From the NCBI RefSeq assembly GCF_001854475.1, contig NZ_MNAN01000026.1, forward strand, positions 310,001 through 374,000: DNA of 64,000 bases, written 5' to 3'. The position numbers and the translations under genes are program-made. Source of the stretch: Pseudoalteromonas byunsanensis. GTDB lineage: Bacteria > Pseudomonadota > Gammaproteobacteria > Enterobacterales > Alteromonadaceae. The notes beneath the pieces are model-generated. The model had not been told where the DNA came from, made no database searches, and saw nothing but the letters and a program-made list of their open reading frames with translations. Each line of letters opens with the position of its first letter. The first letter of the stretch is position 1. Below are positions 19,412 to 27,769 of the stretch, piece after piece.

Positions 19412-19897
19412 CGCTTTTTACCTGATCACAATAAGATCAAACAGCAAAAGTCATTGAAAATATTTGGTCGTTTATTACATGACGCCAATTTATGGCATTT
19501 AAACCGCCGCTCCGCACGGGGAGCATTCTCTGTAGGGTTATTTTTTGCGTTCATCCCTGTTCCTTTTCAGATGGTACTTGCGGCAGCATTTGCAATTCCC
19601 TTTCGCGTCAACTTGCCGCTGTCGGTGGCTCTGGTTTGGCTAACCAACCCTTTGACTATGCCACCTATTTTCTACTGTTCTTATCTGGTCGGCGTATTTG
19701 CACTTGGTCAAGAAACCCAGCCTTTCCACTTTGAAGCAAGTTGGGAGTGGCTATCACAAAGCCTTTCTACTATTGGACCTGCTTTTATTGTTGGGTCTTT
19801 GATCTGCGCAAGCATCGCCTCTGTTATTGGCTATTTTGGTATTGATTATCTATGGCGCCGCTCTGTTAATAGAGCCTGGTCTTCAAGGCGCTCTTAA
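19391..19897 (+). CDS. DUF2062 membrane protein
   Basis: 168-residue protein with a short basic N-terminus and hydrophobic segments around residues 45-70, 75-105 and 135-155. RSARGAFSVGLFFAFIPVPFQMVLAA and VWLTNPLTMPPIFY are the DUF2062 signature. The function of the family is unknown; in proteobacteria it often neighbours comEC or the msbA-lpxK region, as here. ATG at 19391 is preferred over a TTG at 19382; no strong ribosome binding site is visible. The gene's first 21 bases overlap the comEC TTG start region on the other strand, so its promoter must lie within comEC. Confidence 0.88.
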   Translation: MAKKTIQRFLPDHNKIKQQKSLKIFGRLLHDANLWHLNRRSARGAFSVGLFFAFIPVPFQMVLAAAFAIPFRVNLPLSVALVWLTNPLTMPPIFYCSYLVGVFALGQETQPFHFEASWEWLSQSLSTIGPAFIVGSLICASIASVIGYFGIDYLWRRSVNRAWSSRRS

Positions 19898-19907
19898 TAA
19901 ACAATAG

Positions 19908-19941
19908 ACAATAAAAAAGCCCTTACGGGCTTTTTTATTGT
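19908..19941. terminator. Bidirectional terminator between DUF2062 and DUF3466 genes
   Basis: 15-bp perfect stem ACAATAAAAAAGCCC/GGGCTTTTTTATTGT with loop TTAC. It has T-rich flanks on both strands, as expected between convergent genes (stops at 19895-19897 and 19946-19948). Confidence 0.9.
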
Positions 19942-19945
19942 GGGA

Positions 19946-21691
19946 TTAAGATGAACTTCTAGCAAGCGTTAGCTTACGTCTTCTCAACCAAACAAATGGT
20001 AACGCGAGTAAACTCAAAACTGACCAACTACCAGACTGGCGTTCATAAGTTTCAGCTTCTGGTGGTGCACAATCATCAACTTCTCCGTTTGGATTTGGCG
20101 TCAATAATACCGGCAATGTTACTGACTCATACTCAATCTCACCCTTGCTGTCTTTCTCAATATTACCTAGTCTATCTCTGCGCTCCACGGTCTTAGTCGC
20201 GATCGCATAAATATGGTTAGATTCAGTAATTTTTATAGCTTCAGCAATAGTGTATGGAAAGTTGTTACCATTACTATCTTTACATGGTAATAAATCATTT
20301 ATATTAGTGATCTTTGTATCACCAATTTTATAGATAAAACCTTCTCTGCGACGGTTACTACTATTCTTTTCAATTTCTGCTTGGCCAATAATATAGCCCG
20401 CATCATTAATATCTGTAGCCACCGTTTTTGAACCTTTAAAAAAGTAAGGTAGCTGTACATATTTGTCTTCATTTAAATCGTAATAAAATGCGTACTGGTC
20501 AAGAACTGAACCTCTGATATTCTCAGCCATATAACCGACAGCAATATTGTTATTATTGATATCTGTCGCTTTACCTAATTCATACCAGTTTTCTAGTGTC
20601 TTAAATGGCTTAAACTGACCACCTTCAAAGTAACCAGCTACACCATACGGATAAAGATCGTCACCCTCACGATATGGTGAATAGCCTACCGCTATACCCG
20701 ACTTATTTGTAGCTAAAGCTGCACTAACAAAGGCATCGTTCTCATCGTCTTTTGGTGTTAAACCCAGCCCTAGATTTGCGGTACTTACCACATTGAAGTT
20801 CTCATCCAACTTCCACTGGAACGCTCTCAAATCATAGAATTGACTAGACAATTGTCTTTGCCATGCGCACACTGCTAGAGGTTCATCTTTATCGTCACAG
20901 TTCTCATCATAGTTATTTTGGCGATTTTCAGGGATGCCAACACTGCTTTGACCCACAACCAAATACCCACCGTCGTCCAGCTTTTTGATATCGTTTGCAA
21001 TACTAAAACCACCGTGCTCAGAAAACTCCGGTGCCAGTGTAATTTTCTCACCTTGTGGGGAGAACACTATACCTCTTGAGTTCCAATCACGCACAAAGAA
21101 CGTCTCAGCTTCTGACTCACCCTCAGGAGTAAATGTTGTTTTAGAGAAAGGCGCAGACCCCCACCCAGCTATCACTCCATCTTCACTGATTGACGTTAAG
21201 TAGTTTGACACTGAACGAGTCAAGCCATTAGTGTCTTGTGTTTGCACATCGAACAAAACTTGTTCTTCTGCAGACACCGCATCAATATTCAATGCTATGC
21301 GGTCCTGAATTTTTTGATACTTTGCATTGTTGGCTCTACCGCTTAAAAAGCCCAACATAAAGCTATTCGCATCAGCATTCGTAGCCGCAGCACCATTTTT
21401 TATATCTTCTAACGTAAAAGAAATCTCTTCATCAATAGTTTCATAGCTGTCTTTTGTATTTTCATAGGCATCTTTGATATCTGCATCTTCAAAGTCTATA
21501 TACGATATATCTATTGGAAGGTTAAAAATACTCGATGCTGCACCGATGATTTCACCTTTATCGTTCACATCTGAAATAAAAGTATACTTCGCCCCTTCAA
21601 AGCGAGGAAGCTCAGATAATGTATATGTTGCTCCAAGGGCTTGACCACTAAGGCCGGCCAAAATACTTGCAGCTAAAACTGTGTGCTTCAT
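19946..21691 (-). CDS. DUF3466 exported protein with HAF-like repeats
   Basis: 581-residue exported protein. The signal peptide MKHTVLAASILAGLSGQALGA is clear. The body holds repeated units of the form DIN/DVN-x-x-G-x-I-x-G (SDVNDKGEIIGAA, ATDINNNNIAVGYM, TDINDAGYIIGQAE, ATNKSGIAVGYS), a HAF-repeat-like propeller pattern. The C-terminus is a short Ser/Gly stretch, one hydrophobic helix (WSVLSLLALPFVWL) and a basic RRRK tail, similar to GlyGly-CTERM-type sorting signals cut by rhombosortase, though the glycines are few. DUF3466 proteins occur in Shewanella, Vibrio and relatives; function unknown. The gene lies 11 bases after uup and is likely its operon partner. Confidence 0.85.
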   Translation of the reverse strand: MKHTVLAASILAGLSGQALGATYTLSELPRFEGAKYTFISDVNDKGEIIGAASSIFNLPIDISYIDFEDADIKDAYENTKDSYETIDEEISFTLEDIKNGAAATNADANSFMLGFLSGRANNAKYQKIQDRIALNIDAVSAEEQVLFDVQTQDTNGLTRSVSNYLTSISEDGVIAGWGSAPFSKTTFTPEGESEAETFFVRDWNSRGIVFSPQGEKITLAPEFSEHGGFSIANDIKKLDDGGYLVVGQSSVGIPENRQNNYDENCDDKDEPLAVCAWQRQLSSQFYDLRAFQWKLDENFNVVSTANLGLGLTPKDDENDAFVSAALATNKSGIAVGYSPYREGDDLYPYGVAGYFEGGQFKPFKTLENWYELGKATDINNNNIAVGYMAENIRGSVLDQYAFYYDLNEDKYVQLPYFFKGSKTVATDINDAGYIIGQAEIEKNSSNRRREGFIYKIGDTKITNINDLLPCKDSNGNNFPYTIAEAIKITESNHIYAIATKTVERRDRLGNIEKDSKGEIEYESVTLPVLLTPNPNGEVDDCAPPEAETYERQSGSWSVLSLLALPFVWLRRRKLTLARSSS

Positions 21692-21702
21692 TTTTATCCT
21701 TA

Positions 21703-23613
21703 CTACTGATTCTGTAATGCTTCTAATTCTTCCCAGCGCTCAAACGCGGCCTCAAGCTTCGACTCAAGCTCAGCTAAATCGTTCAACGCAGTTTGTGTCG
21801 TTTGTGAGTCTTGTTTAAAAAAGTCTGGCGCATTCACAACTTCTTGCTGCTTTTCTAGTGCTTGTTCAAGCTCTTCTACTTTACTTGGCAACTGCTCCAA
21901 TTCAAGTTTTAATTTGTAACTCAATTTGGTTGTTTTGTTACTGGTCTTTGTCTGCTTGGCTTGCTTTTCAGTTTCTTGTTTATGTTGCTTTTCAAGCTCT
22001 TTAGCCTGTGCTTGACGGTGCTCAAGATACTGTTCATAGTCAGAATAACCACCAACAATATCCGTGATCTGACCGCTACCTTCAAAGGCCCAAACCGAGT
22101 TACAGGTATTATCAATAAACTCACGATCGTGACTGACAATCAAAATCGTACCTTGATATTGGTTGATTATATCTTCAAGCAACTCAAGCGTTTCAATATC
22201 TAGATCGTTTGTCGGCTCATCCAGAACTAACACATTTGATGGCTTTAAAAATAGTTTCGCTAACAATAAGCGGTTCTTCTCCCCACCAGATAAAGCTTTA
22301 ACCGGTGTTCTTGCTCTGGCTGGCGGAAATAAAAAGTCCTGTAAGTAACCTAACACATGGCGACTGCGCCCGCCCATCATAACTTCTTGCTTACCCTCAG
22401 CAACGTTGTCTTGCACGGTTGCTTCTTCATCAAGCTTTTCACGATATTGATCAAAATAAGCCACTTCAAGGTTAACACCCTGCTTTATTTTCCCTTCATC
22501 GGCATCCAGCTTACCAAACAGTAATTTGAGTAAAGTTGTTTTACCAACCCCATTTGGGCCTACCAAACCAACTCTGTCACCGCGCATCACCAGCGTTGAG
22601 AAGTCTTTTGCAATGACTTTGTCTTTAAAAGCATGATGAACATGTTGTGCCTCAAAGACCAACTTTCCGGAGCGCTCTGCTGTTTCAATATTAAAATCAG
22701 TTTTACCAACTTGCTCTACACGCTGCTTGCGTTCATTACGTAGAGCCTTTAGCGCTCTAACACGCCCTTCATTTCGGGTTCTTCTCGCTTTGATCCCTTG
22801 TCTGATCCAAGTTTCTTCTTCTGCAAGCTTTTTATCAAACAAAGCATTTTGTGTTTCTTCTACTTTTAAATCATGCGCTTTTTGTTCTAAATACTTTGCG
22901 TAATCTCCTGGATATGAGACTAGTTTGCCGCGGTCAAGGTCTAAAATACGAGTAGCCACTGCTCGTATAAAAGCCCTATCGTGTGAAATAAATACAATCC
23001 CACCTTTAAATTCTTTTAAAAACTGTTCAAGCCAAATAACACTGTTCATATCTAAGTGGTTGGTTGGCTCATCAAGTAAAAGTAAATCTGGCTCGCTGAC
23101 CAATGCTTTGGCAAGCGCAACTTTTCGCAACCAACCACCAGATAATTTTTCAAGGCGCATGTTGCCTGTCAATTCCAGCTGGCTTAAAACCAATTTTATA
23201 CGGCTTTCGAAACGCCACGCGTCGGCTGTCTCAATCTTGTTTGAAAGCTTCTCAAGCTTGTTCAAAAGAGATGCTGATTGATCTGTTTGTAGTGCTTCAC
23301 TTACATGGTTAAATTCAATGAGCAGCTCAGCTATGTCAGGTAGACCATTGGCTACATAGTCAAAAACAGAGCCTACAGCGCCTTTTGGAGGGTCTTGCTC
23401 TAAGCGCGAAACCTTTAACTCACCAACACGGTTAATTTCACCATCATCTAGCTGCACCGCGCCGTCGAGCACCTTAAGTAAAGTTGATTTTCCGGCCCCA
23501 TTACGACCAACAATACACACCCTTTCTCCTGCTTCGATGACAGCATCAGCATCGTCCAACAGCGGGTGTGTGCCAAACGCTAATTGCGCTTTTGATATTC
23601 TGATTAAATCCAT
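21703..23613 (-). CDS. uup: ABC-F ATPase Uup
   Basis: Cytoplasmic tandem ABC ATPase without membrane segments; Uup-type ABC-F proteins act on the ribosome and affect transposon precise excision. Two cassettes are visible: Walker A GRNGAGKSTL (about residue 36) and GPNGVGKTTL (about 350), signatures LSGGWLRK and LSGGEKNR, and Walker B LLLLDEPTNHLD and VLVLDEPTNDLD. The Glu/Gln/Lys-rich C-terminal coiled coil (about 540-636) is the Uup DNA-binding tail. 636 residues, E. coli 635. Its start is one base from the glutaredoxin-like gene stop, in the rlmKL-grx-uup-DUF3466 run. Confidence 0.95.
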   Translation of the reverse strand: MDLIRISKAQLAFGTHPLLDDADAVIEAGERVCIVGRNGAGKSTLLKVLDGAVQLDDGEINRVGELKVSRLEQDPPKGAVGSVFDYVANGLPDIAELLIEFNHVSEALQTDQSASLLNKLEKLSNKIETADAWRFESRIKLVLSQLELTGNMRLEKLSGGWLRKVALAKALVSEPDLLLLDEPTNHLDMNSVIWLEQFLKEFKGGIVFISHDRAFIRAVATRILDLDRGKLVSYPGDYAKYLEQKAHDLKVEETQNALFDKKLAEEETWIRQGIKARRTRNEGRVRALKALRNERKQRVEQVGKTDFNIETAERSGKLVFEAQHVHHAFKDKVIAKDFSTLVMRGDRVGLVGPNGVGKTTLLKLLFGKLDADEGKIKQGVNLEVAYFDQYREKLDEEATVQDNVAEGKQEVMMGGRSRHVLGYLQDFLFPPARARTPVKALSGGEKNRLLLAKLFLKPSNVLVLDEPTNDLDIETLELLEDIINQYQGTILIVSHDREFIDNTCNSVWAFEGSGQITDIVGGYSDYEQYLEHRQAQAKELEKQHKQETEKQAKQTKTSNKTTKLSYKLKLELEQLPSKVEELEQALEKQQEVVNAPDFFKQDSQTTQTALNDLAELESKLEAAFERWEELEALQNQ

Positions 23614-23614
23614 A

Positions 23615-23845
23615 TTATTCTACGAGTTGTTGAATTTGTTCTAGTTCGAACGGCCAATATATAGCCTGTCCATCACGGGTTCTTTTTATTACTGGGATCG
23701 AAGTTTGATAAGCGTCCATTAGCTCTTTGTCATCAACTATATCAACATGCGCAATATCATTAGCACTCAATACTTGTAGTGCTAACTCATGGGCTTGCTC
23801 ACACAAATGACACCCTTGTGTAAAATACAAAATATACTTAGCCAT
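23615..23845 (-). CDS. Glutaredoxin family protein (DUF836-like)
   Basis: 76-residue thioredoxin-fold protein MAKYILYFTQGCHLCEQA with a CxxC pair (C12, C15), a cis-Pro in TSIPVI and YWPF near the end. It resembles the short glutaredoxin-like proteins commonly encoded next to rlmKL/uup in marine gammaproteobacteria. Redox partner unknown. It overlaps the rlmKL 3' end by 8 bases, so translation is probably coupled. Confidence 0.85.
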   Translation of the reverse strand: MAKYILYFTQGCHLCEQAHELALQVLSANDIAHVDIVDDKELMDAYQTSIPVIKRTRDGQAIYWPFELEQIQQLVE

Positions 23846-25949
23846 GGGTTATCAACCAACTGTTATGAATTTGCTTATTTCTCTTAAAATCAGGCGATAA
23901 TGTTTGCTCTGAAATGTTCTCAGCTTTTAACCCTAATCCCATCAAACCAACTTCATCCATTTTAAAACCGCGTTTATTATTGGAGAAAATTAGGGTTCCT
24001 TTTGGACTTAGGATTTTTTTAATCCAAGTCATCAACTGAATATGATCTCTTTGCACATCAAATACCTCTTTCATTCTCTTTGAGTTTGAAAAGGTAGGTG
24101 GGTCTAAAAAGATTAAGTCATATTGACCTTGTGCGTGCTCCAACCATTTTAAGCAATCAGCCTGCTCAAAGCGGTAGCGTGGGTTTTTCAAATTATTTAA
24201 CGCAAAGTTTTCTTCAGCCCATTTTAAATAGGTTTTCGACATGTCAATTGTTGTTACTGACTTAGCCCCCCCTAACGCGGCATGAACCGATGCAGAACCA
24301 GTGTAAGAAAACAAGTTTAGAAAGCGTTTATCTTTAGCATGCTCTTGGATGTAACGACGCGCTAGACGGTGGTCTAAAAACAGCCCTGTATCGAGGTAAT
24401 CAAACAGGTTGATTTTAAATTTGGCACCAAACTCCTCTACCGTATCATAACGATGTTGTTTATCCATCGCGGTATATTGAGACTCGCCCTTTTGCTTCTT
24501 GCGTACCTTTACCGCTATATCTTCTGGCGAAATATTGAGCTGCTCGGCGGTTAAAGTGATTACATCTTGCAAGCGCTTTTGTGCTACCACATCATCAATC
24601 TCTTTTGGTGCCGCATATTCAAAGATAACTGCTGAATTGTTATATACATCTACCGCAACATTGTATTCTGGAATGTCAGCATCATACACGCGATATGCAT
24701 TAATTTGTTCTTTCTTCAGCCAGCTTTTAAGCGCTTGTTTGTTCTTTTTCAAACGGTTAGCAAAAGCTTGGGAACCTTCGAAATTCAGCCCCGTCTTTTG
24801 CTCATTTTGTGAAACTTGGCGCTCATTCAATTCGTATAAATTTAACTCGACATCGATAGGCCCATTTTTGAACTTGTAGCGCTTATCGCGTGAAAGCTTG
24901 AGTAGTTTAAACAAGCTATCATCGGTACCCAGTAGCGCTAGACGCCAATCTTGAAAGTACTTCTTAAAGGCAATTCCCATGTTGCGATATAGATTGACCA
25001 ATTCAGCCATTGAACCCAAACGCTCACCGTATGGAAGGTTACTCAGCACAACTCCCGGACGCTTTGCGACCTTATTTAAGATATTTGCATCTTTTGTTGA
25101 GAACTTGATATGGTCACTGACTCCCGCTCTTTGCGCATTCTGCTGAGCAATATTGATAACTTTATCATCCAAATCAGATCCGATGATCCAAAGCGTATTA
25201 TCAACTTCAGCTGCCTTTACCTGCGCTTTTATCTCGTCAAACTTAGCTTTCCTAAAGCTAGGTAGGCGTTTAAAAGCGAACTCTCTATTGGTATTAGGAT
25301 AGATATTGTTGGCCATACAAGCCGCTTCAATTAGTAATGTGCCTGAACCGCAACAAGGGTCAAAAAGTGGACGAGACGTGTCATCTAGCCAGCCACTTCG
25401 CTTTACCAATGCAGCAGCTAAATGCTCTCTTATGGGTGCTTTACCTTGACGGGTACGGTAACCTCTGTCAGATAAACGTGGACCTGAATAGTCGATATAT
25501 AAAGAGCAACTTTGCCTATTTAACTTAGCAATAACACGAATATTGGGTTCGGTTTTGTCCACGTTTGGGCGTTGTTCATACAAGTCATTAAAGTAATCTA
25601 CGATGCCATCTTTTATCACTAGGCCCGAAAACTGCGTGTTCTTAAGTTCGTTATTTGTACCATTGAATTCGATAGCAAAAGTTTGAGTCGGACCAAACCA
25701 ATCTTGCCAAGCTTGAAATCGTGCAAACTTATACAGCGCATCCTTGTCTTTTATATCCTCGCTTTCGTCAATCAGTAACATAACGCGTGTAGCAAAGCGC
25801 GTTGTTAAACAAAACTTTTGAGCTGCTAGGTTATCGGCGTTGAACCTGACTGAACCAACACTTTGCTTACCCAGTTCGAGGCCTGCTTGTTGAAGTTCTT
25901 CTGCTAAGAGATGTTCGATACCAATAGATGTGAGCGCGATAAATTGCAA
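23838..25949 (-). CDS. rlmL: Bifunctional 23S rRNA methyltransferase RlmKL (m2G2445/m7G2069)
   Basis: Fused two-domain methyltransferase, 703 residues (E. coli RlmKL 702). The N-terminal part holds a THUMP domain (about 60-160) and the RlmL methyltransferase (PLFDPCCGSGTLLIEAA; catalytic loop SNLPYGERL, where the family's usual NPPYG reads NLPYG). The C-terminal RlmK domain has LNLFSYTGSASVHAALGGA and LDPPTFSNSKRM. The start is TTG at 25949 with AAAGGG upstream; MQFIALTSIGIEHLLAEEL aligns with E. coli [20 protein letters not shown]. First gene of the run rlmKL-grx-uup-DUF3466. Confidence 0.95.
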   Translation of the reverse strand: MQFIALTSIGIEHLLAEELQQAGLELGKQSVGSVRFNADNLAAQKFCLTTRFATRVMLLIDESEDIKDKDALYKFARFQAWQDWFGPTQTFAIEFNGTNNELKNTQFSGLVIKDGIVDYFNDLYEQRPNVDKTEPNIRVIAKLNRQSCSLYIDYSGPRLSDRGYRTRQGKAPIREHLAAALVKRSGWLDDTSRPLFDPCCGSGTLLIEAACMANNIYPNTNREFAFKRLPSFRKAKFDEIKAQVKAAEVDNTLWIIGSDLDDKVINIAQQNAQRAGVSDHIKFSTKDANILNKVAKRPGVVLSNLPYGERLGSMAELVNLYRNMGIAFKKYFQDWRLALLGTDDSLFKLLKLSRDKRYKFKNGPIDVELNLYELNERQVSQNEQKTGLNFEGSQAFANRLKKNKQALKSWLKKEQINAYRVYDADIPEYNVAVDVYNNSAVIFEYAAPKEIDDVVAQKRLQDVITLTAEQLNISPEDIAVKVRKKQKGESQYTAMDKQHRYDTVEEFGAKFKINLFDYLDTGLFLDHRLARRYIQEHAKDKRFLNLFSYTGSASVHAALGGAKSVTTIDMSKTYLKWAEENFALNNLKNPRYRFEQADCLKWLEHAQGQYDLIFLDPPTFSNSKRMKEVFDVQRDHIQLMTWIKKILSPKGTLIFSNNKRGFKMDEVGLMGLGLKAENISEQTLSPDFKRNKQIHNSWLITHG

Positions 25950-25980
25950 TGTACTAACCCTTTATATTCAATTACCCGCG

Positions 25981-25989
25981 AGTATAACA
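25981..25989 (-). promoter_or_regulatory. Extended -10 promoter candidate for rlmKL
   Basis: Minus-strand TGTTATACT, an extended -10 (TGn plus TATACT), 31 bases upstream of the rlmKL TTG. No good -35 is seen, which is normal for extended -10 promoters. Confidence 0.45.
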
Positions 25990-26008
25990 TAGGTTAGAGA
26001 GAGCTTGA

Positions 26009-26536
26009 TCACGCCATTTGGGAAATTTTATTGCAACTTATGAGTGGATGAACACGATCGTTCAAAACTTTGATAGCTTGAAATTGTTCAAGCTCTAAAT
26101 TCTCATCCAAAGCAAACTTTGGACTCAAACTGATGCACAAGCATGCACCATCTACTTGTTCAACTATAAAGAAATCACCTTCTTGCTGAGCTGAACGTAA
26201 CCGTACAATAGCTTCGGTACAAGGCTGATCACCAGTATAAGACTCAAAAAACCAGCTTTTTGCCTGAACAGGCAACAAGTAGAATTTGGCTGCTGTGGCG
26301 TTTAATGCAATTTGACAGCATTGAGGTTCGGACCAGATGCTAAAGCTACGCAAGTATGCAAATACATTTTGATAATATGCTGCTTCGTTGATGCTAAGGT
26401 GGGGGTTACTATGGGCGTCTTGAGTAAGTTGGCGCAAGCGAAACGGTGTGCAGAGAATCAACTCTTCACCTAAATCTACAAGCAAACGATTTCTTTGGCG
26501 ACAACTAATCCATTGCCACTCTTTAGATGCTTGCAA
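26009..26536 (-). CDS. zapC: Cell division protein ZapC
   Basis: FtsZ-associated protein that promotes Z-ring bundling. 175 residues (E. coli 180). The pattern WQWISCRQRNRLLVDLGEELILCTPFRLRQL matches E. coli [32 protein letters not shown], and LNATAAKFYLLPVQAKSWFFES matches the ZapC core [20 protein letters not shown]. It follows pyrD, as in enterobacteria. The start is TTG at 26536 with a perfect AGGAGG six bases before it; that site lies in the arm of a hairpin, suggesting translational control. Confidence 0.9.
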   Translation of the reverse strand: MQASKEWQWISCRQRNRLLVDLGEELILCTPFRLRQLTQDAHSNPHLSINEAAYYQNVFAYLRSFSIWSEPQCCQIALNATAAKFYLLPVQAKSWFFESYTGDQPCTEAIVRLRSAQQEGDFFIVEQVDGACLCISLSPKFALDENLELEQFQAIKVLNDRVHPLISCNKISQMA

Positions 26537-26542
26537 AATCGA

Positions 26543-26584
26543 CCTCCTGCCTACTATTTTCTTTTTTTGAATAGTACGCAGGAG
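26543..26584 (-). promoter_or_regulatory. zapC: Hairpin overlapping the zapC ribosome binding site
   Basis: CTCCTGC at 26544-26550 pairs with GCAGGAG at 26578-26584, then after one C/C mismatch TACTATT (26552-26558) pairs with AATAGTA (26570-26576): 14 base pairs and an 11-base loop. On the minus-strand RNA the distal arm contains most of the AGGAGG (26548-26543) that serves the zapC TTG codon. No U-tract follows, so it is not an intrinsic terminator. Confidence 0.7.
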
Positions 26585-26661
26585 TATAACGAAAAATTAC
26601 AGGCTGTAAAAATATTTATAAGAACAATTTGTTTACGATCATTTGGTTATATAACTGATCC

Positions 26662-27672
26662 TTATAACCCCTCAATGATCCTTTTTACCAAACCTGGACC
26701 TTCATAAATGAAACCTGTATAGACTTGCAAAAGTGAGGCTCCGGCGTCAAGCTTTTCTTTCGCCGATTCAGCTGAATCTATACCACCCACACCAATAATA
26801 GGTAACTTGCCTTCTGTAATACGCTTTAGTTCACTGACCACAAAAGTTGATTTCTCTCGAACAGGACGCCCGGATAAACCGCCAGCTTCTTGGGCATGCT
26901 CTAGTCCTTGCACCGCTTCACGCTCTAAGGTAGTGTTGGTTGCTATCACTCCGTCAATGCGATTTTTTACAAGCGATTCAGCTATTTGTGCAACTTGAAC
27001 AGCATCGATATCAGGCGCGATTTTTACGAGCATTGGCACTGATTTACTATGCTTTGCTATCAAGTCCATTTGTTCATTCTTTAAACTTTGTAGTAGGTCG
27101 TCTAAAGCATCACCATATTGTAAATCACGAAGACCTGGTGTGTTAGGCGAAGAAATATTTACGGTAATATAAGACGCGTGTTCGAATACTTTACGCATAC
27201 AATGAATGTAATCGTCCTTCCCTTGTTCATTTGGCGTATCTTTATTTTTACCAATATTGATCCCAAGGATCCCATCATATTTAGCCGCTTTGACATTATT
27301 TACTAAATTATCAACGCCTTTATTATTAAAACCCATACGATTTATTATCGCGTGAGCTTGCGGCAACCTAAAAATGCGAGGTTTGTCATTACCAGCTTGT
27401 GGTCTGGGCGTTACCGTACCTACTTCAATAAAACCAAAACCCATTTGCGAAAATGCGTCGATACATTCAGCATTTTTATCTAACCCAGCGGCAAGACCGA
27501 CTGGATTTTTGAACTCTAAACCAAGGAAGTTTACTGGTTTATCAGCAACAGATTGCGACCACGCCATACTAAGTGGTGTGTGTGCAAAACGGCGCAAGTT
27601 ACCTAATGCAAATTCGTGTGCCCACTCGGCGTCACGGCTAAACATATAGCGGCGCGCAATATCATAAAACAT
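26662..27672 (-). CDS. pyrD: Dihydroorotate dehydrogenase (quinone), class 2
   Basis: Membrane-associated flavoenzyme oxidising dihydroorotate to orotate with ubiquinone, fourth step of pyrimidine synthesis. 336 residues, the E. coli length. The N-terminal amphipathic helix ([20 protein letters not shown]), [33 protein letters not shown] and the active-site Ser region [15 protein letters not shown] define class 2. ATG at 27672. Followed by zapC in the same direction (126 bases); preceded by the gdhB terminator. Confidence 0.97.
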   Translation of the reverse strand: MFYDIARRYMFSRDAEWAHEFALGNLRRFAHTPLSMAWSQSVADKPVNFLGLEFKNPVGLAAGLDKNAECIDAFSQMGFGFIEVGTVTPRPQAGNDKPRIFRLPQAHAIINRMGFNNKGVDNLVNNVKAAKYDGILGINIGKNKDTPNEQGKDDYIHCMRKVFEHASYITVNISSPNTPGLRDLQYGDALDDLLQSLKNEQMDLIAKHSKSVPMLVKIAPDIDAVQVAQIAESLVKNRIDGVIATNTTLEREAVQGLEHAQEAGGLSGRPVREKSTFVVSELKRITEGKLPIIGVGGIDSAESAKEKLDAGASLLQVYTGFIYEGPGLVKRIIEGL

Positions 27673-27727
27673 GAAAACTCCTTAAAGATCCTAAGTAACA
27701 TACGTCTGCAATTAAGATGCAGATAAA

Positions 27728-27756
27728 AAAATACCCCAGCAAGGCCGGGGTATTTT
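27728..27756 (-). terminator. gdhB intrinsic terminator
   Basis: 10-bp stem AAAATACCCC/GGGGTATTTT (27728-27737 with 27747-27756); on the minus strand a U-tract follows from the A run at 27725-27731. It lies 14 bases after the gdhB stop. Confidence 0.85.
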
Positions 27757-27769
27757 AACGATTTAAAAA

